A stretch of DNA of 64,000 nucleotides from Gemmatimonadota bacterium (GTDB lineage: Bacteria > Gemmatimonadota > Gemmatimonadetes > Palauibacterales > Palauibacteraceae). Below the pieces are notes generated by a model that was not told the DNA's origin, did no database searches, and saw only the letters and a list, made by a program, of their open reading frames with translations. A program made the position numbers and the translations under genes. Shown here piece by piece: positions 37,166 to 45,543 of the stretch. The first letter of the stretch is position 1. Each line of letters starts with the position of its first letter. The DNA is taken from contig JAJDUL010000035.1 in assembly GCA_022826685.1 (NCBI GenBank), positions 62,001 to 126,000 of the forward strand, given 5' to 3'.

Positions 37166-37429
37166 GCGAGTGATGTCGGATCCGGGTTGGAGTGTGCGAA
37201 CCGCCCGCAGTCGACGGAACGTCGCCGGGCGAACCCGCCGATGGACAGTCGAGCGGGGTCGAATTGTTGCCCGCGCCGCGGCCATGTTCGGGCCGTCTCC
37301 CGACGGGGCGGGAAAGGTAGATGGGGCGCGGTGCGAGTCAAGCACCGCCGGGCCTGTGGGCGGATGCTCCCGGCGGGCCGTCGCGGGTCATCGCAGACAG
37401 GCCGGTGGCGCGGGTGTAGCTTCCCCGGC

Positions 37430-39370
37430 ATGAACGTACTCCTCGATGCCGGCCGGCGCGTGGTGGGACTCGCGCTGGTCGTGCTCGTCGCCGTCCCCGT
37501 CTTCGTGGTCCTCGATCCGTCTGCGCCTCCGGGCGCGCTGGATGACCTCATGCGTCGGTCCGGGTTCGAGCACTGGACGTACAGTTGGGGCGTTACGGCC
37601 GGCGTCTGGACCCTCCTCGTGGTCGGGGTCGCCGTCCTGGCAGGGGCGTTCGGGGGAGGGAGGCTGTCCGCCATTCTCACCCGGATCGGGCGGGTGATCG
37701 AGCGGCCGCCCGCGTGGTCCGCAGCCGCGTTCATGGGGCTCTTGGGCGCCGGGCTGACGGTCGCGGTCGCGCTGGTCGTGTTCGAGGGACGACCGGTCCT
37801 CAACGACGCGAGCGTGCAGCTCCTGCAGGCCCGCTACTTCGCTGCCGGGGAATTGGCCGGGCCTCCGCTCTCGATGCCCGAGTTCTGGGTGATGCAGTTC
37901 ATGGTCCCCACCGCCGCGGGATGGGTGTCCCAGTACCCGCCCGGGCAGGCCCTGTGGCTTGCTGCGGGATTCAAGCTGGGCGGTGCGTGGATCGCCATGG
38001 CCGCAGCCATGGGAATCCTAGGTGTCTTCTCGGTGCTGTCCTTCGAACGTCTGCTCCCCGGTCGAATCGCGGTCGCTCGACTCGGCGCCCTGCTCGCCGT
38101 CACCAGCCCCATGCTGCTGGCCCTGGCCGGAGCCTACATGAACCACGCGACCGTGGCGGCCTTCGCCGCGCTCGCCCTCTGGCTCTCGCTCCGGGCCGAG
38201 ACGGGCCGGGCCGTGTGGGCGCTGGCGGCGGGCGGCTCGATGGGTTTCATGGTCACGATGCGCCCGGTCTCCGGTCTGCTCATCGGTGCCGCCGTGACGG
38301 CCGGCGTGTGGCTCACCGCGCCACGGCAGGAACCGGGTCTGCACCGGCCGTGGCTCCTGCGCCGCTTCGCCTGGTGGGTGCTGGGCGGCCTCCCGTTCGC
38401 GGTCGGTTTCGGGTGGTTCAACGCCCGCTTCTTCGGCAGCCCGCTCACCCTCGGCTACACGGCCGCCGCCGGCCCGAGCCACGGCCTCGGCTTCCACATC
38501 GACCCTTGGGGCCGCATGTATGGCTTCACGCAGGCCTTGGGCTATACGTCGGCCGAACTGCTTTCGGTCGGGCGCGAACTCTTCGGCGCCGTGCTACCGG
38601 TTGCCGCCCTCATTGGACTCTACCTTCTCTTCGCCCGCCGCCTGCGGCGTGGCGAGCGCCTCCTCGTCGCATGGGCGCTCCTGCCGATCCTGGCGAGCGC
38701 GCTCTACTGGCATCACGACCTCGTGTTCGGGCCGCGCATGCTCGGCGAGGCCGTGCCCGCGTGGTGCGTGCTCCTCGTCCTCGCTGCGATCGGTCTCGCG
38801 CGCGCAGGCCGCCGCCCGTGGCTGTCCGACGGGATCGCCGTCCTCGTCCTCGTCTCCCTGGGTTACGGCCTGGCCGTGGGGGGAGTGGAGCGCGTCGTGC
38901 GACTGGGAGGCCGCGCCCCGCTCGTTCCCGAGATCGCGGAGTCCGGCCCGTTGCTCGTGTTCGTGCACGAGTCCTGGCAGGACCGGATCGGCGCCCGGCT
39001 CGCCGCGCGGCCCATGAGGCTCGACAGCGTTCGGGCGCTCATCAATCAATACTCGCCCTGCCGCCTCGAAGGTGCCCTCGTCGGAGCGCAGCGACCGGAA
39101 GAGGTCGTCGATCGGTGTCGGCGCGAGGCGGCGGCCGACCGGCTCGGCCTGATGGGCCTCACGAGCTACGTGTGGCGTGGCGACCTGCCCGGGCTCGGCG
39201 GTTCGGGTGTGCTTTGGACCCGGGATCTCGGGCCGGAAGCGAACGCGCGCCTCATCGAGGCATCCCCCGACCGAACGCCCCTCTTCGTGCTCCCGGACAG
39301 TGCGAGCGCCGGCCTCGTGGTCCCCTACGAGATCGGCGTGGCGGCCCTCTGGGGTCCCGCCCCGCCGTAG
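37430..39370 (+). CDS. Polytopic membrane protein, glycosyltransferase-39-like
   Basis: 646 residues from ATG 37430; the frame is open further upstream but lacks coding character there. About eleven to twelve membrane helices are visible. The first extracytoplasmic loop has a dolichyl-mannosyltransferase-like look (EGRPVLNDASVQLLQARYF, PGQALWLAAGFKLGG). The C-terminal about 150 residues are soluble. This fits GT-C type enzymes that use lipid-linked sugars, but the acidic pair normally seen in the first loop is not clear (only ND is present). Treat the function as tentative. Confidence 0.6.
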   Translation: MNVLLDAGRRVVGLALVVLVAVPVFVVLDPSAPPGALDDLMRRSGFEHWTYSWGVTAGVWTLLVVGVAVLAGAFGGGRLSAILTRIGRVIERPPAWSAAAFMGLLGAGLTVAVALVVFEGRPVLNDASVQLLQARYFAAGELAGPPLSMPEFWVMQFMVPTAAGWVSQYPPGQALWLAAGFKLGGAWIAMAAAMGILGVFSVLSFERLLPGRIAVARLGALLAVTSPMLLALAGAYMNHATVAAFAALALWLSLRAETGRAVWALAAGGSMGFMVTMRPVSGLLIGAAVTAGVWLTAPRQEPGLHRPWLLRRFAWWVLGGLPFAVGFGWFNARFFGSPLTLGYTAAAGPSHGLGFHIDPWGRMYGFTQALGYTSAELLSVGRELFGAVLPVAALIGLYLLFARRLRRGERLLVAWALLPILASALYWHHDLVFGPRMLGEAVPAWCVLLVLAAIGLARAGRRPWLSDGIAVLVLVSLGYGLAVGGVERVVRLGGRAPLVPEIAESGPLLVFVHESWQDRIGARLAARPMRLDSVRALINQYSPCRLEGALVGAQRPEEVVDRCRREAAADRLGLMGLTSYVWRGDLPGLGGSGVLWTRDLGPEANARLIEASPDRTPLFVLPDSASAGLVVPYEIGVAALWGPAPP

Positions 39371-39411
39371 AGTCCGGCACAGCCGCGAAGGGTCGCTCGT
39401 ACGAGTCTCGC

Positions 39412-39828
39412 TCAGGTACGTGATTCAGGTGTGGGCGGCACGACGAGTTCCAGGTCCGTGTGGCGAGCGATGGTGTCGAAGTCGCGATTCCGGGCCAGCA
39501 GGGGGCGACGCGCATCCAGGGCCGCAGCGGCGACCAGGCAGTCTACCGTGGACCGAATCGTACGTCCCGCCCGCTGACACGTGCGGTAGATCCGCGCTGC
39601 GCTCCGGAACTGGCCCAGCGAGTCGGGGATCAGGATCTCGAAGCGGCCGAGCAGCCTCAACAGATCCAGCTCCTCGGATTCGCTACGACAACCTGCGAGT
39701 AGTTCCATGACTGCGGGAGCAGGCGTGGCGATCGGGCTCCCGGTCTGTACGGCGTGTCTCAGACTGACGTTGACGGGACTTTCAGTGCGGCGCAGGTATT
39801 CGATCCACGCGGACGTGTCGACGATCAC
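39412..39828 (-). CDS. vapC: VapC-type PIN-domain toxin
   Basis: 138 residues from GTG 39828, overlapping the antitoxin stop in GTGA. The PIN fold acidic residues are present: [10 protein letters not shown] (first Asp near the start), VMELLAGC (Glu), [12 protein letters not shown] (Asp) and [10 protein letters not shown] (Asp). VapC proteins are ribonucleases that cut tRNA or rRNA when freed from VapB. Upstream sequence in the same frame is part of the vapB reading region and is not coding in this frame. Confidence 0.88.
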   Translation of the reverse strand: MIVDTSAWIEYLRRTESPVNVSLRHAVQTGSPIATPAPAVMELLAGCRSESEELDLLRLLGRFEILIPDSLGQFRSAARIYRTCQRAGRTIRSTVDCLVAAAALDARRPLLARNRDFDTIARHTDLELVVPPTPESRT

Positions 39829-40238
39829 GGGAGGGCGCCGGGGTTGCCGTCTCGCATTGCCTCCAGATCCCCCTCCCAGCCCACGCCCTGCATGGCGAGC
39901 GCCTCCTCCTTCGTCATCGGGACGAAGGCCTGGCGGGCCAGCGCCTCCGCCACGGCCGCCGACCAGTCGGCCAGTCCGTACCGCCGGCGTACCGCCAGGT
40001 CGTGCTCCGGCAACCTCACTTCCAGATCGACGAACCGCAGGCCGGCGGACTCGGCGGTCCCGAATGGCGGTCCCGTCTCTCGCACCGCACCAGTGCTTCC
40101 GCCCCGCAACTCGCGCGCGCGCGCAGCCCGCAACGCCCGCCGGACCCACGCGGACACGGTGACGCGGTTGCGCCGCGCGGCGTCGCGGATCTCATCCAGC
40201 TCCGCCTCCGGCATGACCACCTGCAGTCGCGTACTCAT
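39825..40238 (-). CDS. vapB: VapB-like ribbon-helix-helix antitoxin
   Basis: 137 residues, long for an antitoxin. The N-terminal about 45 residues are a ribbon-helix-helix DNA-binding part ([36 protein letters not shown]). The C-terminal half ([35 protein letters not shown]) ends with the acidic/hydrophobic segment typical of VapB toxin-binding tails. No ribosome site precedes the ATG; an AT-rich stretch with a dyad does. Confidence 0.8.
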   Translation of the reverse strand: MSTRLQVVMPEAELDEIRDAARRNRVTVSAWVRRALRAARARELRGGSTGAVRETGPPFGTAESAGLRFVDLEVRLPEHDLAVRRRYGLADWSAAVAEALARQAFVPMTKEEALAMQGVGWEGDLEAMRDGNPGALP

Positions 40239-40244
40239 ATAATA

Positions 40245-40257
40245 AGTATGATATACT
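40245..40257 (-). promoter_or_regulatory. Candidate vapBC operator
   Basis: AGTAT-GAT-ATACT is a 13-bp dyad, 6 bases upstream of the vapB start, inside an AT-rich patch in otherwise GC-rich DNA. It is where a VapBC complex would bind to repress itself. With no Shine-Dalgarno and AT-rich promoter-like sequence touching the ATG, the mRNA might be leaderless. Confidence 0.4.
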
Positions 40258-40346
40258 CAATACATTCGCGCCAGACGAAGCGACGCTCGAGCGTGGCGCC
40301 GATGGCGGGGCCTCCACAACTTCGATGAGGACCGCAACTTCACGTA

Positions 40347-41648
40347 ATGGGCGGGTTTATGCGCAGCACATCTGGCAGATCTCTGGCATGGGCAGCGGCT
40401 CTGGTCGCGTCTTTCTCGCCCGGCAACGCGATGGCCGGACAGGATCGGCCGCTCTCGGCCGACTTCCCCGAGGTGTATCGCGTCGGGGGTTTCGACGCGC
40501 CCGAATGGGCGGAGTTCGCCGGCGCGCCGATGGTGACGTTCGACGCGGCGGGCCACCTGTACGTCCAGGAGAGTACCGCCCTGTCCGCCGTCCTGGGCGG
40601 TTCCGCGGGGCCCGTGGTCGTGATCGATTGGGATGGGAGCCTGGTCCGGACCATCGGAGGGCCGGGGGAGGGGCCGGGCGAGTTCGACGAGCCGCGCGGG
40701 TTCGCGGTCTGGCGGGACGGTCGTCTGGCCGTCGCGGACGTCGGCCACAACGCCTACCAGCTGTTCACTCCCGATGGCGAGTTCGAGCGGCTCGTCCGCA
40801 TGAGGGGCGGGTCCGGCGCGTTCAGCGGTCTAATGAACGCGCGTTCCCGTCTGCGGCCCGACCCCGCGGGGCAGGCTCTCATCGCACAGGGCATATCGTC
40901 GGGGGAAAGCGCGTTCACGAGTGCCGTCGGAAGAATGTTCGGGGCGGATGCGGCGGAGGAGGGCCGGGTCGACGACCGGGGGCTCGAACGCCTCCGGCTC
41001 GATGGCGAAGACGTCGTCGGAGAGAAGCTCCTCGAAGGATGGCGGCCCGCCACCGACGACGGGCAGGAGTCGCCCCTCGATCTCTCGGACCCCTCGTCGA
41101 TCGTGGGCACCATCATGGGCGGCGAGCGATGGTTCGAACCCGAGTTGCTGTGGGATATCCTGCCGGACGGCGGAATCGTCTACTCGGATTCCACCGCCTA
41201 CAGGATCCGGGTGACGGATCCCGGGGGGCGCGTGATACGGACCCTGACCCGCCCCTTCGCCCCGAAGCCCGTCACGCGAGGGGTCCGTTCCGCCGTGCGC
41301 GACCGCTCGCTGGCGCAGCTCTCCGGGGGGGACGGAGGCGACATGCAGGCGGCGATCCGCGAACAGATCCGGAACCGCGGGTTCATGGACGAGATTCCCG
41401 TGCTGTCGGCGCTGCGGACGACGTGGGACGGCGCGCTGTGGATTCAACGGCGCGGCGAGGAGCCGTGGGACGAGGACGGCCCCATCGACGTGATGCGCGC
41501 GGATGGCGCGTATGTCGGCTCGTACGCCGCCGGAGCGACGGACATGCCGGAGGCCTTCGGACCGGACGGCCTCGTCGCCTTCGTCGAACGCGACGAACTC
41601 GACATCCCGAGCATCGTGGTCCGGAGAATCCCCGTCGCGGTTCGCTGA
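40347..41648 (+). CDS. Secreted 6-bladed beta-propeller protein
   Basis: 433 residues from ATG 40347 (ATG 40359 is equally possible). A signal peptide ends near SPGNAMAGQ. Blades of the 6-bladed type are visible: VTFDAAGHLYVQESTALSAV, TIGGPGEGPGEFDEPRGFAV, RLAVADVGHNAYQLFTPDGE and GGIVYSDSTAYRIRVTDPGG. The phrase GGPGEGPGEF near a blade start is shared in form with the propeller at 20906 (GGDGAGPGEF), so both belong to one broad family. Function unknown. Confidence 0.7.
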   Translation: MGGFMRSTSGRSLAWAAALVASFSPGNAMAGQDRPLSADFPEVYRVGGFDAPEWAEFAGAPMVTFDAAGHLYVQESTALSAVLGGSAGPVVVIDWDGSLVRTIGGPGEGPGEFDEPRGFAVWRDGRLAVADVGHNAYQLFTPDGEFERLVRMRGGSGAFSGLMNARSRLRPDPAGQALIAQGISSGESAFTSAVGRMFGADAAEEGRVDDRGLERLRLDGEDVVGEKLLEGWRPATDDGQESPLDLSDPSSIVGTIMGGERWFEPELLWDILPDGGIVYSDSTAYRIRVTDPGGRVIRTLTRPFAPKPVTRGVRSAVRDRSLAQLSGGDGGDMQAAIREQIRNRGFMDEIPVLSALRTTWDGALWIQRRGEEPWDEDGPIDVMRADGAYVGSYAAGATDMPEAFGPDGLVAFVERDELDIPSIVVRRIPVAVR

Positions 41649-41684
41649 CCGCTCCCCGCGCCGCCGCCGGGTCGCGCCAGACCG

Positions 41685-42683
41685 CTACGAGAAGGCGGCG
41701 TCGAAGGCGGTGGCGGAGGGAGGGAACGTCAGGGCCCGGAGCCGTTCGCAGGCTTCCCGGGCGCCGTGCTCGCGGTCCATGCCGCTGTCCTCCCACTCGA
41801 TCGAGAGGGGGCCCGCGTAGCCCACGCGGTCCAGCGCGCGGAGGATCTCCTCGAAGTTCACGCGCCCGCGCCCGATCGAGCGGAAGTCCCAGCCGCGGTC
41901 CGCATGCCCGAAGTCGAGGTGGCCTCCGAAGACACCCGAGCGGCGCGGCGTGTCGGCCCACCACACGTCCTTCATGTGGGCGTGGTGGATGCGGTCCGCG
42001 AACTCGAGGATGAAGCCGACGTAGTCGACGCCCTGGTAGGCGAGGTGGCTGGGGTCGTAGTTGAAGCCGAAGGCTGCCCGCCCCTCCACAGCCTCCACGG
42101 CCCGCGCCGCGCTGGCAGCGTCGAAGGCGATCTCCGTGGGGTGCACTTCGAGGGCGAACTTCACGTCCGCCCCGTCGAAGGCGTCGAGGATCGGGTTCCA
42201 GCGGTCGGCGAAGTCGGCGAAGCCGGCCTCCACGAAGCCGGGCGGGTGTGGGGGGAAGGCGTAGGCGGCGGCCCAGATCGAGCTGCCGGTGAAGCCGTTC
42301 ACGACCGGAACGCCGAGCGCAGCCGCCGCGGCAGCCGTCCGGTTCATTTCCGCCGCGGCCCGCCGCCGCACGGCCTCGGGGTCGCCGTCGCCCCACACGC
42401 GCTCCGGCAGAATGAGCTGGTGGCGGGCGTCGATCGGATCGCACACGGCCTGACCGACGAGGTGGTTGGCGATCGCGTGCACCTCGAGGCCGTGGGCCGC
42501 CAGCAGATCGCGCTGCCCGGCGGCGTAGCCGTCTTCCTCCGTCGCGCGCACGACGTCGAAGTGGTCGCCCCAGCAGGCGAGCTCGAGCCCGTCGTAGCCC
42601 CACTCGGCCGCCTTCACGGCGAGCGTCGCCAGCGGCATGTCCGCCCACTGCCCGGTGAACAGCGTGATCGGTCGCGCGCTCAT
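41685..42683 (-). CDS. Sugar phosphate isomerase/epimerase (AP endonuclease 2 fold)
   Basis: 332 residues from ATG 42683, which overlaps the stop of the upstream oxidoreductase in ATGA. A TIM-barrel of the xylose-isomerase-like superfamily: [61 protein letters not shown] and [13 protein letters not shown] supply the metal-binding Glu, Asp, His and Glu. Last gene of a three-gene operon with an MFS transporter and a Gfo/Idh/MocA dehydrogenase, a common set for uptake and oxidation of inositols or keto-sugars. The substrate is not known. Confidence 0.85.
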   Translation of the reverse strand: MSARPITLFTGQWADMPLATLAVKAAEWGYDGLELACWGDHFDVVRATEEDGYAAGQRDLLAAHGLEVHAIANHLVGQAVCDPIDARHQLILPERVWGDGDPEAVRRRAAAEMNRTAAAAAALGVPVVNGFTGSSIWAAAYAFPPHPPGFVEAGFADFADRWNPILDAFDGADVKFALEVHPTEIAFDAASAARAVEAVEGRAAFGFNYDPSHLAYQGVDYVGFILEFADRIHHAHMKDVWWADTPRRSGVFGGHLDFGHADRGWDFRSIGRGRVNFEEILRALDRVGYAGPLSIEWEDSGMDREHGAREACERLRALTFPPSATAFDAAFS

Positions 42684-43879
42684 CGCGCCGGCTCCCGGGG
42701 CTCCGCAGGCGGCTCTCCCGGCGGTTCGTACCGCGCGTCCACCCACGCTCTGCGCCGCCCGCTCTCCACCGCGCGTTCGAGGAAATGAACCCCGCGCGCC
42801 CCGTCCCACACGGTGGGGAAGTCGAGCTCCGTCTCGTCCGGCGTCCGCCCTTCGTCGAGCGCTCCGATGGTCGAGATCACATTCCGGTACAGGTTCCCGA
42901 ACCCTTCGATGAACCCCTCCGGATGACCCGGCGGGACCCGTGAGGCCCGGGCCGCCTCGGGCGAGATCCAGCCGTGTCCCGGCCGCCGCACCCGGGCCTG
43001 CCCGTCCGGCGTCCGGTACCACAGGGTCGCCGCGTCGTCGTGCCGCCAGGCGATCGAGCCCTCGCTCCCGTACACGCGGATCGCGAGCCCGTTCTCCTCG
43101 CCCGCCGCCACCTGCGACACCGTGAGCGTTCCCCGTACGCCGCCGTTCCACCGCATGAGCAGGCTCGCGTCGTCTTCGAGACGCCGCCCCGGCACGAACG
43201 TCGTCAGCTCGCCGCACAGCGCCTCGACCTCCAGCCCGGTCACGTAACGGGCCAGGTGATGCGCATGCGTCCCGATATCCCCCAGCGCTCCGGCGGCCCC
43301 CGCCTGCGCCGGGTCCGTGCGCCACACCGCCTGCGGGTGCCCGGTCTCCTCGAGGGGCGTCGCCAGCCACCCCTGGAAGTACTCGAGCTGGATGCGGCGG
43401 ATGGTCCCCAAGCGCCCCTCGCGCACGATGGCGCGCGCGTCCTTGATCATCGGGTAGCCGCCGTAGTTGTGCGTGAGCGCGAACACCCGGTCCCCGGTTG
43501 CCACGAACCGGCACAGCGCTTCGGCGTCCGCGGTCGTCGTCGTCAGCGGCTTGTCGCACACCACGTGGAAGCCCGCCTCGAGGAAGGTCCGCGCCACGTC
43601 GAAGTGGAGGTGGTTCGGCGTGACGATGATCACGAAGTCGAGCCGTCGATCCCGAGGCAGGGAAGCCTCGGCCTCAGCCATCTCCGCATAGTTTCCATAC
43701 ACGCGGTCCGGGTCGAGTCCGATCTCGGCCCCCTTCGCCGCGGACCGCTCCGGGTCCGAGGAGAAGGCGCCGGCCGCGATGCGCGCGAGGCCGTCGAGTT
43801 CCGCCGCCATCCGGTGCACGTCCCCGATGAAGGCGCCGGGTCCGCCCCCGACCATCCCGTAGCTCAGGCGACGAGTCAT
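42680..43879 (-). CDS. Gfo/Idh/MocA-family NAD(P) sugar oxidoreductase
   Basis: 399 residues. The N-terminal Rossmann fold begins [20 protein letters not shown]. The family signature is present as [27 protein letters not shown], with the lysine of the C-D-K-P motif. The C-terminal domain has [18 protein letters not shown] with the usual catalytic Asp and His. Both ends overlap neighbours by 4 bases, so translation is coupled with the MFS gene before and the isomerase after. Confidence 0.9.
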   Translation of the reverse strand: MTRRLSYGMVGGGPGAFIGDVHRMAAELDGLARIAAGAFSSDPERSAAKGAEIGLDPDRVYGNYAEMAEAEASLPRDRRLDFVIIVTPNHLHFDVARTFLEAGFHVVCDKPLTTTTADAEALCRFVATGDRVFALTHNYGGYPMIKDARAIVREGRLGTIRRIQLEYFQGWLATPLEETGHPQAVWRTDPAQAGAAGALGDIGTHAHHLARYVTGLEVEALCGELTTFVPGRRLEDDASLLMRWNGGVRGTLTVSQVAAGEENGLAIRVYGSEGSIAWRHDDAATLWYRTPDGQARVRRPGHGWISPEAARASRVPPGHPEGFIEGFGNLYRNVISTIGALDEGRTPDETELDFPTVWDGARGVHFLERAVESGRRRAWVDARYEPPGEPPAEPREPAR

Positions 43880-45354
43880 CCGTCGCCCGACCCCGCTCCG
43901 ATCCGGACCGCCCGGTATCCGCCCGCCCGCCGGTCGCGCATGCGGATGAGTCCGAAGATGAGGATGAGTACGGCCGTGATCGGAACGAGACGCCGGAACG
44001 AGACCCGGCCCCCGTAGTTGTCCGCCGGCCCGAGGATCGCGCTCGCCCGCTCCACCAGCGCCTCATCGCCTCCGGAGTCGATGATCGCCCGCAGCGCGTT
44101 CGCCGTGACCGACGCCGGCAGCGCGCCATCCGGCCCCAAGCCGGCGAGCGCTTCTCCCACCGCCTCGCCCGCCGCCGCCAGATCCGGGGCGGCGATCTCG
44201 TCGGCCCCCGTGAACGCCATCGACGCGTCCTCGAGGAGCGCCGTCGTCTCAGCCACGGGGATCCGCTCGTGCCCCACCTCGTCGGCGATCTTCCCCATCC
44301 ACGGGGTTGTCCACAGTCCCACCACCGCCATCCCCGTCGCCCCCATCATCCCCAGTCCGAGCGCGCCGGATCGCGGCACCCGCTCCGACACGAAGCCGAG
44401 CATCGTCGGCCAGAAGTAGCACACGCCGACCGCGAACACGGTGGCGGAAGCGAATGCCATCGCCGTTGTCTCCGCGTAGCTGAGCCAGAGCAAACCCAGG
44501 ACGGAGACCGCGGCGCTCGTCGACAGCACCCCCGTCGGCGAAAGCGTCTCGACCACGGGCCCGGCCTTGTAGCGCAGGATCGCCATCAGGCCGTTGATCC
44601 ACGCCAGCACGAGGATTCCCGGAATCCCGCCCGCTTCGAGCACCGCCGGCACCCAGCGGTTCGGTCCCAGTTCCGTCGACGCCGTGATCGCCATGCAGAA
44701 CAGCATCAGGATCATCAGGGGCGTCGTGAACGTGGCCTGGAACATATCACCCATACCGACCCCGGCCCGCACGCCCTCCGTCGGCGGGAACTCCTCCCGC
44801 CACATCAGATGCCCGTAGATGAGGGTGGGGATGAGGATGAGAGCGATCTTCAGTTGCCACGCCGTGAGCCCGGCCGAGTCGAGCCCGAAGGCGAGCACGG
44901 AGCCGATCACGATTCCGCCCGGGAACCACACGTGGAACTGATTCAGCTTGACCGTCTTCCGGTCGGGATACAGCGCCGCCACCAGCGGGTTGCAGGCGGC
45001 CTCGACGAGTCCGTTCCCCAGCGCCAGCGTCAGCGCCCCGGCGAAGGCCTGCCACAAGCCGCCCGCCGTGATGAGTACGATCGCCCCTGCCAGGTGACAC
45101 GCGAAGGCGAGCCGGAGCAGGAACCGCATGCCGAGCGTGTCGCAGAAGGGCGCGAAGAGGACCTGCGACACCGCGAAGCCCCAGATTGCCGCCCCGCCGA
45201 TGAGGCCCACCTCGTAGTTCGTGAGGGTGAACTCGCTCTTGAGCGTGAACATGACGATGCCCACCACCGCGAAGGTGACGGAAGTCGCGATCAGCGACAC
45301 GCAGCTGGCCAGGAAGAGCCGCCTGGGGCGGACGGCGGAAGACGTCGTATTCAC
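43876..45354 (-). CDS. MFS transporter of the sugar operon
   Basis: 492 residues from GTG 45354, with GAGGAG 8 bases upstream; longer frames upstream lack coding character. About twelve helices are visible, starting LFLASCVSLIATSVTFAVVG. It resembles fucose/glucose permease-like MFS proteins (LGNGLVEAACNPLVAALYPD, LNQFHVWFPGGIVIGSVL). A soluble insertion of about 100 residues, rich in Ala and Glu, sits before the last helix. First gene of the operon. A divergent S9 peptidase gene starts 190 bases away. Confidence 0.85.
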   Translation of the reverse strand: MNTTSSAVRPRRLFLASCVSLIATSVTFAVVGIVMFTLKSEFTLTNYEVGLIGGAAIWGFAVSQVLFAPFCDTLGMRFLLRLAFACHLAGAIVLITAGGLWQAFAGALTLALGNGLVEAACNPLVAALYPDRKTVKLNQFHVWFPGGIVIGSVLAFGLDSAGLTAWQLKIALILIPTLIYGHLMWREEFPPTEGVRAGVGMGDMFQATFTTPLMILMLFCMAITASTELGPNRWVPAVLEAGGIPGILVLAWINGLMAILRYKAGPVVETLSPTGVLSTSAAVSVLGLLWLSYAETTAMAFASATVFAVGVCYFWPTMLGFVSERVPRSGALGLGMMGATGMAVVGLWTTPWMGKIADEVGHERIPVAETTALLEDASMAFTGADEIAAPDLAAAGEAVGEALAGLGPDGALPASVTANALRAIIDSGGDEALVERASAILGPADNYGGRVSFRRLVPITAVLILIFGLIRMRDRRAGGYRAVRIGAGSGDG

Positions 45355-45543
45355 GCGGATCGCTCCTCGGATGGGGCGGACTGGGCCGGATGCATCGGTG
45401 CTCGAATAGCCGAGGTATTTCCGGGACACGACACTAGGGCCGGCCCGTCCGAATCCGCAACGCCGCGGCGACGCTACCGGACGGCGGATGTGACAGTCTA
45501 TGTTCAGACGACGCCAAGGCCGCTCCAGACCCGGGAGGATCCC

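Noticed and set aside
44269-45543. N-terminal extension of the S9 peptidase frame
   Set aside because: It overlaps the MFS gene in antisense. The signal peptide and ribosome site place the start at GTG 45544.
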